Part shown: piece after piece, positions 12,165 through 24,896 of the stretch | Position numbering within the stretch: position 1 is the stretch's first letter | Layout: the number at the start of each line of letters is the position of its first letter | Assembly (NCBI RefSeq): GCF_902635505.1 | Contig: NC_045426.1 | Location: 599,704,818-599,768,817, forward strand | Direction of reading: 5' to 3' | Origin: Sarcophilus harrisii | Lineage: Eukaryota > Chordata > Mammalia > Dasyuromorphia > Dasyuridae | Length of the DNA stretch: 64,000 nt | Position numbers and translations under genes: made by a program | Notes under the pieces: generated by a model | The model's database searches: none | What the model saw: only the letters and a program-made list of their open reading frames with translations | Told to the model about the DNA's origin: nothing

Positions 12165-13930
12165 TGAAGGCATTAATTAAAACTGTTTCTTTTTAATACA
12201 TATTGCTTTATGAATCATGTTGTAAGAGAAAAATCAGAGCAAAAGGCAAAAACCATGGGAGAGATAAAAAAAGAATAAGAAAAAAGAAAGAAACAGAATA
12301 TATTGAGTTACATTCAGTCTCCATACTTCTTTTTCTGGTTGCAGATGGCATTTTCTATCCAGTCTGCTGGAATTGCTTTGGATCACTGAACCACTGAGAA
12401 GACCCAAGTCTTTGTTAGTTGATCATCACACATTTTTACTGTTATTGTGTACAATGTATTCTTGGTTCTGCTTGTTTCACTCAGCATCAGTTCCAGTAAA
12501 TTTTTCCAGGCCTTTCTAAAATGAGCTTATTCACATTTTTAATGCAACAATAATTGTAATGGGCTGAGGCTTGAGTTGATGCACTGAGGTCCCAAGCACG
12601 TGAGACTAAATAGTAATTGGACTATACCCTATTAATATACATGATTGGATAAAGAATGGCCCCCACCCACTCTCTGTGCAAGTCCTGATGTGTTGTATAG
12701 GAAATGACGATTTTGGTAGGGGGGAGGCAGAGAGACAGGAAGAGAGGCTGGGAGAGATTGGCCTGGATTCTATTCTGCTAGTTGCTGGTCGTGTGGCTGC
12801 TGGTCTAGCTAGCTTCTTGACTCAACTGCACACATTGCTATTACCCATTCTCTTCCACCTCCGATCTTTCTTCACTGAGAATAAAGATTGATGATTTTCC
12901 TCTAACCTGAATTCCTGACTCCGGCTGATTTTAAAATATGTGGTCTTCACAATAATATTCCACTACCTTCATATACCACAACTTATTTAATCATTCTCCA
13001 ATTGATGGGCATGTACTCATTTTCCTTTCAGTGAATATTTTCCTCTATTTGGAAATTTCTGTTTTTTAGGATGTTGTTTTCTTCATTCAATTTTTGTTCT
13101 TCCTTTTCCATACTCTTGACTCTTTCATCATAATTCTTCTACATAACTCATTTATTTCCCCAAATTTTCTTCTACTTCTCTTTATTTTAAAAATTCTTTC
13201 TGTGCTCTTCCAAGGGGTTTTGGGGCTTGAGATCAATTCTCATTATCCTTTGAAATGTCACATATAGGTATTTTGCCTGAGTTTGTCATTTGATTTTTCC
13301 CTTGTTGCCATACTAGTCTTCTATAGTTAGGATTTTTTTCTGTTTTCTACACATTTTTATCCTATTTTGACACTGTATAGTTGAACTTGGCTCCTGGGGT
13401 ACAAAGGGCACTATCTCAAGATTTTTTATTCTGGGGGTCAGGGTCTTGGTCATTGACTTTTACTTCTAGGGTTTCAGAAACTTGTGACTTGCCCACTTCA
13501 TTGTAATTGGCCAGCCTAGTTTTGTATCTTGTTCAGGAAACTTTGGTTGCTGATTTATGATTGGCTAACAACCTCCTGGTGGCTTCCCTGGATGCCAATT
13601 TTGCCTAACAATGTTCTCTTTTCACCCAAGTGAAACAGATCTTTCCTGATGTCTTTCTAAGTTATCATAAGCAGGGAAATTGTTTTACTCCATCTTTTTG
13701 TGAATTCCATCACTTCAGAATTTATATTAACATTTCTCATTTATATTAACATTTTTTCTGAAAGAAACTGGGGAGAGCTCAGACAACTTTCAGGCTTCTC
13801 TCTGCCAACTTGGTTCCATCCTCCACACACATACACAATTAATTTTCTATTACAAAAAGTACTGCAATAAATATTTTGGGTCCATAATACATTTGTTTTC
13901 AAACTTCTATCCTCATACACTAAAATAATA
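12165..13930 (-). mobile_element. L1 pieces on minus strand, 3' end plus 5' end
   Basis: 12165-12549 and 12957-13030 are a reversed L1 3'UTR (tttctggttgcagatggc; ctccaattgatgggcat), split by the LTR at 12555-12951. The sequence then passes at about 13040 straight to reversed ORF1 coiled-coil and 5'UTR sequence, ending near 13810 with a reversed 'agagctcagacaactttcaggcttc' block. Most of ORF1 and ORF2 is missing, through deletion or juxtaposition of two elements. 13835-13930 resembles another reversed L1 3' piece. Confidence 0.6.
12555..12951 (+). mobile_element. Solo LTR, endogenous retrovirus
   Basis: A 397-bp fossil LTR starting TGTAATGGGC and ending CTTCACA, inserted in a reversed L1 3'UTR whose sequence resumes directly after it (attccactacc...). 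The target repeat is at least ataat (12550-12554 and 12952-12956), with up to eight bases, acaataat, shared at the edge, so its exact length is uncertain. An aataaa polyadenylation signal lies near 12881. It is shorter than, and not clearly related to, the LTRs at 1528 and 3499. Confidence 0.75.
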
Positions 13931-14049
13931 CTCAATTGTTTCTTTTATGACTTATAATGTTACATGCTTTCCCTAGCAATGTCATTGACAATAGCAGAAA
14001 AAGAGGCATGAAGGGAAAGATCAAGAAAAAATGGAATATCAATAACAAT

Positions 14050-14325
14050 GATGCTGATACTGATGATAGCATTTTACAGTTTGTGAAGCATTTCACAAAT
14101 ATTTAATTTATATATATGTATATATGTATATATATGTAATTTTAATATCAAAATAACCTAAAGAGATAGATGCTATTATTAACCTCATTTACACAGAGGA
14201 AACTAAATCAGTCAAGGATTAAGTGAGTTGATTAGGATTATATAGTTATTAAGTAACTGAGGCTGGATTTGAATTTAGATCTTTCTGATATTAATTTCAA
14301 TGCTTTATTAACTGCATCTTTCTTT
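14050..14325 (+). repeat. MIR/CORE-type SINE
   Basis: Recognisable blocks are 'ttttacagtttgtgaagcatttcacaaat', 'gatagatgctattattaacctcattt', 'gaaactaa' and 'aagtaactgaggctggatttgaa', in the order of the mammalian/marsupial CORE-SINE family. A small TATG-rich microsatellite (14111-14135) has grown inside. Confidence 0.7.
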
Positions 14326-15334
14326 TTTCATCTATCTATCTACTTGTGTGTGAGGGGGAGGTGTACTGAAATTACTGCCTATAGAGAGATCTGCAGCATA
14401 GGTCTCTAATATCCTCCTCAATCTCTTTAAGTCCTAACATTTCTATTATAAAGTTTTTTTTTCCACTTTTATATTACTTGTTCATCTAAACAGCCCTATA
14501 AAATAGTTATTTTTATCTCATTTTGCATTTAGAAAAAATAAATCTGAGAGAGATCAATTGACTTAGGAAGGATTTCTCAGTTTCTGTTTGTATAATGCAA
14601 GGGTTAAACACACCTGTTCTTGCCCCCCCCCAATATAAATCTTTATTTAATATGCCACATAACAAGAGTTCTTTTGAATCAAATAAAAGATGTAGTTTAA
14701 TGATAATAATCAATTAGGAACATTAATTATAATCTCTGATAAATTGTTTGGCAAAAGACATGTGATCTAATGTTTTGAAAGGAGTTATACTCAGAAAGAT
14801 AAAGACAGGTGCAACCATAGATCTAACAATCAGCCAAAAAAAACAAATTTGAGAGAACCAGAGACTTGAAATCTAAAAATTCTGACAAGTAGCCATTCAG
14901 AGATGTTGAAATTATTATTTTCATCTTCTCTATATCTTTCCCCCTTTATCCACTTTAATCAGATATAACTAAATTTTTTTTTAATTTCTCCATACATTAT
15001 TGATAATCATATCTTGAAAGGTTGCATTCTAGATTCTATGTCAGATCTTATTGTCAAATTTTTTGGGGAAATTTATTTGGGGAATATTATTAATTATATA
15101 TTTTTGAACCTCTCCATTGATGCTTAATGGTATGTTTTACACATTGTTGCTTTGCTTCAATTTGTGAATTGTCTCACATAAATGTATTTTGTTAGTATCC
15201 TCTAATTCACGGTGACATCTATACATTATTTGTTCTTTTTTTAGAAATAATATGTACCTTACAATTGTCATTTTCCAGTCCCTCTGATTTTCATTTTTCT
15301 TGAAATTATTATTTTTTTAATTGTAGAATGAACA
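14326..15334. other. Unique non-coding interval
   Basis: AT-rich DNA with only short chance frames. It includes a C9 run near 14625. No repeat or gene recognised. Confidence 0.5.
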
Positions 15335-15480
15335 ATGGATTGGAGTCAGGAGCCTGGGATCCAAACAAAATTCTAACATTTGGTAAAAGTATGAACATAA
15401 AGAAATCACTTTAATTCTCTTGTTTATTTTTCTTATTATTAAAATGGGCTATATTATTTACATTAATTACACCTGATTTT
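15335..15480 (+). repeat. tRNA-type marsupial SINE fragment
   Basis: Blocks 'ggattggagtcaggagcctgggatc', 'cactttaattctct' and 'ttattaaaatgggctatatta' follow the order of the common marsupial SINE (gagtcaggaggacctgagtt... cctcatctgtaaaatg). Diverged. Confidence 0.55.
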
Positions 15481-16990
15481 TTTTTCCCCAAGAAAGCTAA
15501 CCATTTTACACTTTAAGGATATTTCATTTGTGGCTAATGACAAATGTGAGAAAATTAACTCATTTTTTAAGTCTCAGAGAAAAGGTGAAAGCAGAATCAC
15601 TTAAGAAAGTATGAATATGAGAGAATGGCAAATTATCTTAAAACAAACTCAAGTACACAGAAAAACTATGTGTTTCAGGAATAAGTCTCAAAAAATGTCT
15701 AATAAAATTGGGTGATGTATGATAAGGATGAAAGAAAGAATATGTCCATTTCTTTTTATGGATATTAAAATAACAATAGCTGACAGAGAAAGACAAGATT
15801 GTTTTACTAAATACATATATGTGCATGTGTGTTTATATATCTCTTACTTTATTTTCTAAGGCCAATAATCTACAGATAGGAAGATGCAGAGAAACTATGG
15901 TTAAGAGGAAACTGTTCCCCAAGAAAAGTGAGTTTTTTAAGGTAAATTGAAATTACTTTTAATGAGTTCAATATTCATCATACATTCCAGGTTAATGGAA
16001 AAATTAAAGGATAGGACTACTAAGAAATGTTGAAAAATAGTGGTTGGCCCCTCATATGTTGCAATGGGTATGCTATTTGCATACTGGCTATGCTAGAAGC
16101 CTGCTCAGTTCTCTTCCAAATATATTCCAGCCCACTGAGATAATACAGGACTGGATCTAATAAATGTGGTTCTGAAGTTCACAAAGACTTCCCAAAAGAC
16201 ACACTAACTTTTTTAGACTTTTGAAAGCATAAAATCAGTGAACTTAACTGTTATTTCTGGCAAAATTTAAGTGCATGCAACTCAGATAAATGTACCATGT
16301 CACATCAAGCTCAAAAATCTTATGTGTTTGCTTGATTGCATTCATAGTAAAATATATATTATTCTTTCAAAAAGCCAATGTTCCTGGTGTATGGAATTAT
16401 CATTTTCCCCTTCTTTCTATTATTACTTAATATTCTCCATATTCCAACAGTGGACTACTTTCTCTTACTTAAACACACAATGTGTGTTCTACATACACAA
16501 AAGCTTGCTTCAAACTATTCCTTAGGCTCAGATTTTTTTCTCTTCCTCCCTTTTGGTCTACTTCAGTTCAATCTGACAAATATTTAATAGCCAAAGAATG
16601 TATGTTGTGTACTTGCTATATTCTGTTCTTTAAGAATACTTAAAAATTACCACTTCTTCCAGGGTATCTTCTTCATATCAAATGTCAATAAGTAACTTTT
16701 CTATTCATAGCTCACATTATCATTTGTCATTTTTCTACTAGCCTGATCATTAATAGTGTACCTTATATCAGTATTTATTGGTGTCTTTTCCCCATTTCTG
16801 CTGTTTTATAATCTAGTTTCTTTTTGTTGTTGTTGTTCTTATCCAGCCATTTTCTGCAGAGCTTATTCATCTTTAATATAGTGCTATATAATCTTAAAGA
16901 ATTGGATTGTGAGCTTTTAAAATGAGAAGAGATGGCTACCCTACAACAGCAAGCATTCATAAAATACATTTCCATCCCCTGAGGTGATTT
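15481..16990. other. Unique non-coding interval
   Basis: No repeat or gene recognised. The small frames here (for example 16271-16525) have no domain and ordinary AT-rich composition. Confidence 0.5.
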
Positions 16991-17014
16991 CTTTTTAACA
17001 CAGTTATTAGTTTT

Positions 17015-17200
17015 AGAGGCAGTATGGCATAGTAGATAAAGAGTTGTCCTTGAATCTAGGACAGCTTAGTTTCAAATCTTGTCTTAAAACATGCCATCTA
17101 TATGAATCTAGACAATTCACTTGACCTATCAGTGCTCTAGGTAACTCTAAAATAATGGGAGAAGATGCTGACTTGTACTGGTAGAGAATGTTTTCTCATC
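17015..17200 (+). repeat. tRNA-type marsupial SINE
   Basis: Starts 'agaggcagtatggcatagtag' with 'gataaagagttgtccttgaatctagga' and 'caattcacttgacc', matching the order of the marsupial SINE head (gaggcagctaggtggcgcagtggat...). Diverged and inactive. Confidence 0.65.
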
Positions 17201-17329
17201 TGCCATTTCTCTAAATAGGCTCATTCCTTATTCCTAATAGACTGCATGACTTAGGGAATACTGTAGATTTTTACAAGGCATTGGGCAAAGCTTTTCATTT
17301 TATTCTTAATGAGAAAATAGAGAAACATA

Positions 17330-17660
17330 AGATAGATAAATGGAACATTTGGTCAAAATAGTGCAGATTAGTGGGCATATCGAAATATAAGAAAATCTAT
17401 ACTCCTATCCTCTTGAAAAAGTTTAGTTCAATATTTTCATCAATAACTGAGATAACAGTATGTTTATAAAACTTACAAAGAAAAAAATGAGAGGAGTAGC
17501 TAATCTACCAGATGATATAATTGTGATCCTAAAATATCTTAGCCCAGGTGAAGGAAGAAATTCTCTATGATTAATGAAATTAGAACAAATATAAAGTCAA
17601 TGACAAACAAAGCTGAAATGCCAAAGGAAAAGATATGAGTAGACATAGATCAATGTAATT
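17330..17660 (+). mobile_element. CR1/L3-like LINE relic
   Basis: Contains 'caatattttcatcaataactgag', followed by a decayed '...ttataaaacttac... gaggagtagctaatctaccagatgata' block. Its order recalls the CR1/L3 reverse-transcriptase segment (FINDLDE...KFADDTKLGG...). Heavily decayed and identified by pattern only. Confidence 0.4.
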
Positions 17661-17834
17661 GGTCATAGACATCTAATAACCTGAAAACTCAATGGTTGAT
17701 TTTGATCTTTGGTTCAATCACAGAAACATAGTGTTAGTCTATCTTTTGCTCTGATTTAATGATATCTAACCTATTTTTGTCTCTTATTCATCTTGAATTT
17801 TAGGCTGTATAAAATGCCTAGAATTCTCACTTAA

Positions 17835-17960
17835 TTTTTTTATCTCAACCTGCAAAATAGCACAGGTAAATTTGAATCCCAACTATTATTTTAGAGATGA
17901 GAAAACTAAGGCATAGAGTTGCTAACTTACTAGTACTTACTAGCATTAGTAATCATCAAT
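17835..17960 (+). repeat. MIR fragment
   Basis: 'attattttagagatgagaaaactaaggcatagag' followed by 'ttgctaacttac' resembles the MIR core (ttttacagatgaggaaactgaggcacagag). Short and diverged. Confidence 0.55.
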
Positions 17961-18011
17961 TATATAAAATGTATATAGAAACAGATCAGAAATTATAATG
18001 CTGGATTTCCA

Positions 18012-20871
18012 GGGGTGAAGCCAAGATGGCAGAGAGCAGACAACTCTCTGTAACCTCCTCTAACCTTCTCTCAAAACAACAGTAGATTAAGTTTCAAAAA
18101 TAGTTTTGAATTCAAAGAATTCACAAATATTTGGAGTACAACACATTCCCAGAAGAAGATGCCTTGAAAGAACTTCAGAACAGGTGTGTTTCAAATAGGC
18201 AGGCAAATAGTCTGCCAAACCCAGACCTCTAAAGGAGGTCTCTAAAGGGGGAGGACTGTTTGAGGGAGGTGGTCATTAAAAGCAAAATACTGGGGAGGAG
18301 GAAAGGAGGATAGGAAAGAGAAAAGCATAATCTAGAGTAAATAAAATGACAGAAAATACAGAATTAGTTATTTTAACTGTGAATATGAATGGGATGAACT
18401 CCCCCATAAAACAGAAGCAGATAGTAGACTGGATTAAAAGCCAGAATCCTACAATACGTTGTTTACAAGAAACATATTTAAAGCATAATGATATATACAG
18501 AATGAAGGTAAAGGGCTGGAGCAAAATATATTATGCTTCAAGTAAAGAAAAAAAAAGCAGGGCTAGCCATCTTGATCTCAGATCTAATGAAAAGAGATAA
18601 GGAAGGAAATTATATCTTAGTAAAGGGTACTATAAATAATGAAGTAATATCAATATTAAACATATATGCACCAAGTGGTGTAGCATCCAAATTCCTAGAG
18701 GAGAAGTTTAGGGAGCTACAAGAAGAAACAGACAGCAAAATTTACTGTTGGGGATCTCAACCTTGCTCTCTCAGAACTAGATAAATTGAACCACAAAATA
18801 AATAAGAAGTTAAGGAGGTAAACAAAATGTTAGAAAAGTTAGGTATGATAGATGATTGGAGAAAATTGAATGGAGACAGAAAGGAGTGTTTTTTTTTTCC
18901 TCAGCTGTTCATGGAACTTATACAAAAACTGACCATGTGTTAGGGCATAAAAACCTCAAAATCAAATGCAAAAAGACAGAAATAGTAAATGCATTTTTTT
19001 TTCAGATCATGATGTAATCACATCAAAAAAAATCACATGAAATATAAGGTCAGAAGAAAATATACAAAAAAGTAATTGGAAACTAAATAATCTCATCCTA
19101 AAGAATGAGTGAGTGAAACATCAAATCATAGACACAATTAATTATTTCATCCAAGAGAATGACAATAATGAGACAACATACCAAAATTTGTGGGATACAG
19201 CCAAAGCAGTTAAATGGGGGAAATTTTAAATTTCTAGATGCTTACTTGCATAAAATAGAAAAAAAGAAAATCATTGAATTGGGCTTACAACTAAAAAAGC
19301 TAGAAAAAGAACAAATTAAACCTTCCCCAATCAAATACCAAACTTGAAATTCTAAAAATAAAAGGAGATCAATAAAATTGAAAGTTAAAAAAAAAAAAAA
19401 ACTATTGAATTAATAAATAAAACTAAGAGTTGGTTTTATGAAAAAACCGACAAAATAGATAAGCTTTTAGTTGACTTGATTAGAAAACAGGAAAGAGGAA
19501 AATCAAATTGTTTAGTCTCAAAAATGAAAAGGGACAATTTTCCACCAATGAAGAGGAAATTAGAGCAATAATTAGGACTGACATTGCCCAACTTTATGCC
19601 AATGAATTTGACAACCTAAGTGAAATGGAGGAATACCTACAAATAGATTGCCAGAGTAATAGAAGAGGAAATAATTACTTAAATAATCTTTAGAAAAAGT
19701 AATAGAACAAGCTATTAATCAACTCCCTAAGAAAAAGTCCTCAGGACCAGATGAATTTACATGTGAATTCTACCATACATTTAAGGAACAATTAACTCCA
19801 GTATTATATAAAATATTTGAAAAAATAGGAATGAAGGAATCCTATCAAATTCCTTTTTTGACACAGACATTGTACTGATACCTAAACCAGATAGGACAAA
19901 AACAGAGAAAGAAAATTATAGACCAATCTCGCTAATGAATATTGATCCAAATAATCTTAAATAAAATATTAGCAAAGAGATTACAGAAAATCATCCCCAG
20001 GATAATATACCTTAATCAAGTAGGACTTAAACCATGAATAAAGGGCTGGTTCAATATTAGGAAAACTATTAGCATAATTGACTATATCAAAAACCAAATT
20101 AACAAAAAAAAATATGATTTATCTCAATAGATGCAAAAAAAGCATTTGATAAAATCCAACATCCAGTCCATATTAAAAACACTAAAGAATATAGGAATAA
20201 ATGGACTTTTCTTTAAAATAGTCAGTAGCATCTATTTTAAACCATGAGCAAGCATCACATGTAATGGAGATAAAATGGAACTATTTCCAATAAGTTCAAG
20301 GGTGAAACAAGATTGCCCACTATCACCGTTACTATTTAATATTGTATTAGAAATGCTAACATTGGCAATTAGAGTAGGTAATGAGGAAATTAAATTATCA
20401 TTCTTTGCACACAATTTGATAATATATTTAGAGAACCCTAGAAAATCAACTAAAAAGTGATTAGAAATAATCTACAACTTTATCAAAGTTCCAGAATATA
20501 AAATAAATCCACATAAATCATCAAAATTTTGGCACATCACTGACAAAATTCAACAGCAGGAGACACAAAGAAAAATTCCATTTAAAATAATTGTCAATAG
20601 TATAAAATACTTGGGAATTTATGTACCAAGAGAAAGTCAGGAACTATATGAACAAAACTACAAAACACTTCCCACACAAATAAAGTCAGACCTAAAATTG
20701 GAAAAATATCAAGTGCTCTTGGAATAGATTGAGCAAATATAATAAAGATGGCAATACTCCCTAAACTAATCTATTGATTTAGTGCTATAGCAATCAAACT
20801 CCAAGAAACTATTTTACTGACCTGGATAACAAAATTCATCTGGAAGAACAAAAGGTCAAGAATTTCAAGGG

Positions 20872-20915
<44 letters not shown>

Positions 20916-22575
20916 AAATGAAGATGACCTAGCTATACCAGATCTAAAACTATATTATAAAGCAGCAGTCATCAAAACCATTTGGTACTGGCTAAGAAAT
21001 AGAGTATTTGATCAGGGGAATAGGTTAGATTCACAGGACAAAACAGTCAATGACTATAGTAATCCAGTGTTTGACAAATCCAAAGACCCCAACATTTGGG
21101 AATTCAGTATTTGACAGAAACTGCTGGGAAAATTGGAAAGCAGTAAAGCAGAAATTAGCCATTGACCCATATCTAACACCATATACCAAAATAATGTGGA
21201 AATGAGTTCATGATCTATACATAAAGAATATTATGAACAAATTAGAAGAACATAAGATAGTTTATCTCTCAGATCTGTGTAAGAGGAAGGAATTAGTGAC
21301 TCAAGAACTAGCTATCATTATTGATCAAAATAGATAATTTTGATTATATTAAGTTAAAACTTTTGTCTACCAAAAAAAAAAAAAAAACTAATGCATACAA
21401 GATTAGAAGGGAAGCAATAAACTGGGAAAACATTTTTACTTTCAAAGGTTTTGATAAAGGCCTCATTTACAAAATATATAGAGAATTGACTCTAATTTAT
21501 AAGAAATCAAGCCATTCTCCAATTAATAAATGGTCAAAGGATATGAACAGACAATTCTCAGATGAAGAAATTGAAACTATTTCCAGTCATATGAAAAGAT
21601 GCTCCAAGTCATTATTAATCAGAGAAATACAAATTAAGACAACTGTGAGATATCACTATATACCTCTTAAATTGGCTAAAATGACAGAAAAGATAATGAA
21701 TAATGCTGGAGAGTATGGGGGACAACTAGGACACTGATACATTGTTGGTGGAACTGTGAACAGACCCAGCCATTCTGAAGAGCAATTTGGAACTATGCTC
21801 ACAAAGTTATCAAACTCTGCATACCCTTTGACCGAGTAGTGTTTCTTCTACTGGGCTTATATCCCAAAGGTATTTTAAAGGTGGGAAAGGGACCCAAATG
21901 TGCAAAAATGTTTGTGGCAACTCTTTTTGTAGTAGCAAGAAACTGGAAACTGAATGGATACCCATCAACTGGAGAATGACTGAAAAAAATTGTGGTATAT
22001 GAATGTTATGGAACATTATTGTTATGTTAAGAAATGAACAACAGGATGATTTCAGAGAGGCCTGGACAGGCCTCTCCAGAGAACTGATGCTAAGCGAAAT
22101 GAACAGAACCAGGAGATCATTATACATGGCAAAAAGAAGATTATACCATGATCAATTCTAATGGATATGACTCTCTTCAACAATGAGATGATTAAAATCA
22201 GTTCCCATTGTTCAGTGATGAAGAAAGCTATCTACATCCAGAGAGAGGACCATGGGAACCGAATGTGAACCATAACATAACATTTTTATGCTTTCTGTTG
22301 ATGTTTATTTGCATTTTATTTTCCTTCTCAGTTTTTTTTTTCTTTCTGGATCCGATTTTTCTTGTGCATCAAGATAACTGTATAAATATGTATACATATA
22401 TTGGATTTAACATATTTTAACATATTTAACATGTATTGGACTAATTGCCATCTAAGGGAGGGGGTGGGGGAAGGAGGGAAAAATTTGGAACATTAAGTTT
22501 TTCAAGGATCAATGTTGAAAAATTACCCATGCATATGTTTTGTAAATAAAAGGCTTTAATTAAAAAAAAAATTAA
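18012..22575 (+). mobile_element. L1 with 5'UTR and ORF2 but no ORF1
   Basis: Begins with a typical L1 5' start (aggggtgaagccaagatgg) and about 230 bp of 5'UTR. After a purine-rich bridge (18246-18345) it enters ORF2 at 18346 (MTENTELVILTVNMNGMNSP, endonuclease N-terminus). No ORF1 lies between, although L1 ORF1 usually needs about 1 kb. ORF2 runs through endonuclease, reverse transcriptase (19700-20700) and C-terminal region, split over frames (18346-18600, 18533-18784, 19508-19693, 21321-21737), so it is dead. The 3'UTR ends ttgtaaataaaaggctttaat plus A's at about 22575. A run of 38 A's lies inside ORF2 at 20877-20914. No clear target duplication found. Confidence 0.75.
20877..20914. repeat. 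Poly-A tract (38 A) inside L1 ORF2
   Basis: An uninterrupted A run follows gggaattt, at the place where other L1 copies in this window read gggaattaatgaaaa. This is local expansion of a short A-rich site, not an L1 tail. Confidence 0.9.
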
Positions 22576-22597
22576 ACCACACCAAAAAAAAAAAAAT

Positions 22598-23055
22598 ATA
22601 TGGTGCTAAGATATTGGAGTAAAGAAGAAATTCCCTGAAGTCCTCCTAAATTCTTCTCCAAACAAAACTTTAAAAATACTTCATATCCAAGTTTGGAGCA
22701 AAGAAGCAATTTATCAGCATAGCAGAAAAAGCAGTATCATTGGGATTAGACTGGGATCCATGAGATAAAGAACAGTAGAAGGCTACACCACAGAGGGTCT
22801 GCATGAAAGCTCTGAGTTCTAGGACTCCACCAGCAAGATCCCATCGTGACACAAACCAACAGCCTAATACACAAACCAGCAGGTCCAGTATAGCAGCATA
22901 GCAAAACCTCACCAGCATTGAAGGTCACCAGTGAGATCCTTCTGTCCTTTACTTATCAAGAACAAGGCCTTGATTCTAAAGAAAATCATCACTGAGATCT
23001 CCCCACTCCAGAGTCAACCAGCAGAGAGGCCCACCTCCAAAGCAATCAAATTAAT
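22598..23055 (+). mobile_element. L1 5'UTR fragment
   Basis: Starts 'atggtgctaagatattggagtaaagaag' and contains 'ctgagatctccccactccag'-type 5'UTR sequence. It is followed not by ORF1 but by a reversed L1 scrap (23058-23250) and then an ORF2 start at about 23255. It may be the front of the long L1 at 23255-35630, which would also make that copy ORF1-less. Confidence 0.55.
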
Positions 23056-23057
23056 CA

Positions 23058-23250
23058 AAAGTTTATCTCTTTTGTTGTTTTTTTTTTTTTTTTCATAAAA
23101 CCAACTTAGTTTTTTTTTTTTTTTTTAATTTGTTCAGTAGTGGTCTTAGTTTCAATTTTATTAATCTCTCTTTTGAGTTTCAGAATTCCTAATTAGGTAT
23201 TTATTTGGAGGTTTTTAATTTGTTCTTTTTCTGTCTTTTTTAGTTGCATG
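23058..23250 (-). mobile_element. Reversed L1 ORF2 scrap
   Basis: Contains 'tcataaaaccaacttagttt' and 'ttcagtagtggtcttag...', the reverse complement of the ORF2 stretch that encodes '...KTKSWFYEK' in other copies (for example 19425-19445). Poly-T runs at 23080 and 23113. Confidence 0.6.
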
Positions 23251-23423
23251 TCCAATTCAAAAGACAGTCATTGAGGAGGAGGAAAAGTGTGAAAGGAGAA
23301 AGAGGACAAACAAGAAAAAGAATAGAATGGAGAGAAAGGCACATATAGTAATCAAAAGCATGAATGGGAATGAAATAGATTCTTCCATAAAATAGAAGTG
23401 GATAGCAGATTGAATGGAAAAAA

Positions 23424-23570
23424 AAAAAAATATATATATATATATATATAAAATATATAATTTATATAAATATATATAAAAATATAAAAAATAATATAAA
23501 ATAAAATATATATATATATAATATATATACATATATATATATACACACACATATATATATTTGTATAATA
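23424..23570. repeat. (TA)n-rich microsatellite
   Basis: About 145 bases of TA/TATAAA repeats with a short CA run (23542-23549), expanded within the L1 endonuclease region. Confidence 0.9.
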
Positions 23571-23850
23571 TATTGTTTACTGTATAATATATTGTTTACA
23601 AGACACACACTCACAACAGAGACACACAGAATAACAGTAAAAGGCTAGAGCAGAGTCAATTGATGTCCAGCTAAAATGAATATATGAATACATGAATGAA
23701 TAAATAAATAAATAAAAGCCGTGGTAGCAATTCTGATCTTAAAAATAGACCTGATTGAAACAGATAAGGAAGGAAATATCTTAATAGCTTCCATAGATAA
23801 GAAATATTTGCACCAAGTGATATAGCATTCAAATTCTTAAAGAAATTAAG

Positions 23851-24896
23851 ATTATAAAAGGCAAAATGAACAATGTGGATTACATTAAATTATAAAGTTT
23901 TAGCACAAACAAAACCAATAGAAACAAGATTAAAAGGGAAGTACAAAACTGGGAAAAAGTCTGTGCAATTGGTATTTCTGAAAAAGGTCTCATTTCTAAA
24001 ATATATAAAGAACTGTGTGAAACTTGTAAGACTACAAATTATTCCCCAACTGATAAATGGTCAAAGGATATAAAAAGATAATTTTCAGATGACAAAATTA
24101 AAACCATCTATAGCCATATGAATACATACTCTGAATCACTATTGATTAGAGAAATGCAAATTAAAACAACTCTGAGGTACTACCTTACACCTCTCAGATT
24201 TGCTAAAATGACAGGAAAAGATAATGATAAATATTGGAGGGATGTGGGGAAAACTGGTACACTAACGCATTGATGGTGGAATCATGAAACTATCCAACCA
24301 TTCTGAAAAGCAATCTGAAACTATGAATAAAGGGCTAAAAACTGTATAACCTTTGTTCCAGCAGTGCTGTTACTAGGTCTGCATCCCAAGGAAATGATAA
24401 AGGAGGGAAAAGGATCCACATGTGCAAAAATGTAGCAGTTCTTTTTGGGATAACAAAAAACTGCAAAATGAGTAAATATATGATATATGCAGGTAATGAA
24501 ATATTATTTTTGTATAAAAAATAATGAACAAGCTGATTTTACAAAGACCTTGAAAAATTTACATTAATTAATGCTGAGTGAAACAAGCAGAACCAAGAAT
24601 ACATTATACATAATAACAGCAAGAATGTTGGATGATTAAAGATGAAAGTATTGGTTCTTCTCAGTGGTTCAGTATTCTGAACAATCCCAATAGGCTTTGG
24701 ACAGAAAATGCCATCTGCATCCAAAGAAAGAACTAAGGAGACTGAATGTAAATCAACACAAGCTACGTTCACTTCTTTTTACTGCTTTTTCTTTTTAATC
24801 TTTCCCATTTTTTTTCCTTTCTCTCCCAGCATAATTCACAAAGCAATGTGTATTAAAAATAGATTTACTAGAAAAACTTTTTTAAAATTAAAAAAA
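23851..24896 (+). mobile_element. 5'-truncated L1 insertion with 12-bp target repeats
   Basis: The L1 C-terminal ORF2 part and 3'UTR end in an A-rich tail (ttaaaaaaaa). It is flanked by the perfect 12-bp direct repeat aaagaaattaag at 23839-23850 and 24897-24908. The surrounding older L1 reads on across the insert. This is a standard LINE-1 insertion by target-primed reverse transcription. Confidence 0.9.

Noticed and set aside
22670-22928. Small secreted-protein frames on the minus strand
   Set aside because: They lie in L1 5'UTR, antisense, with no supporting signal.
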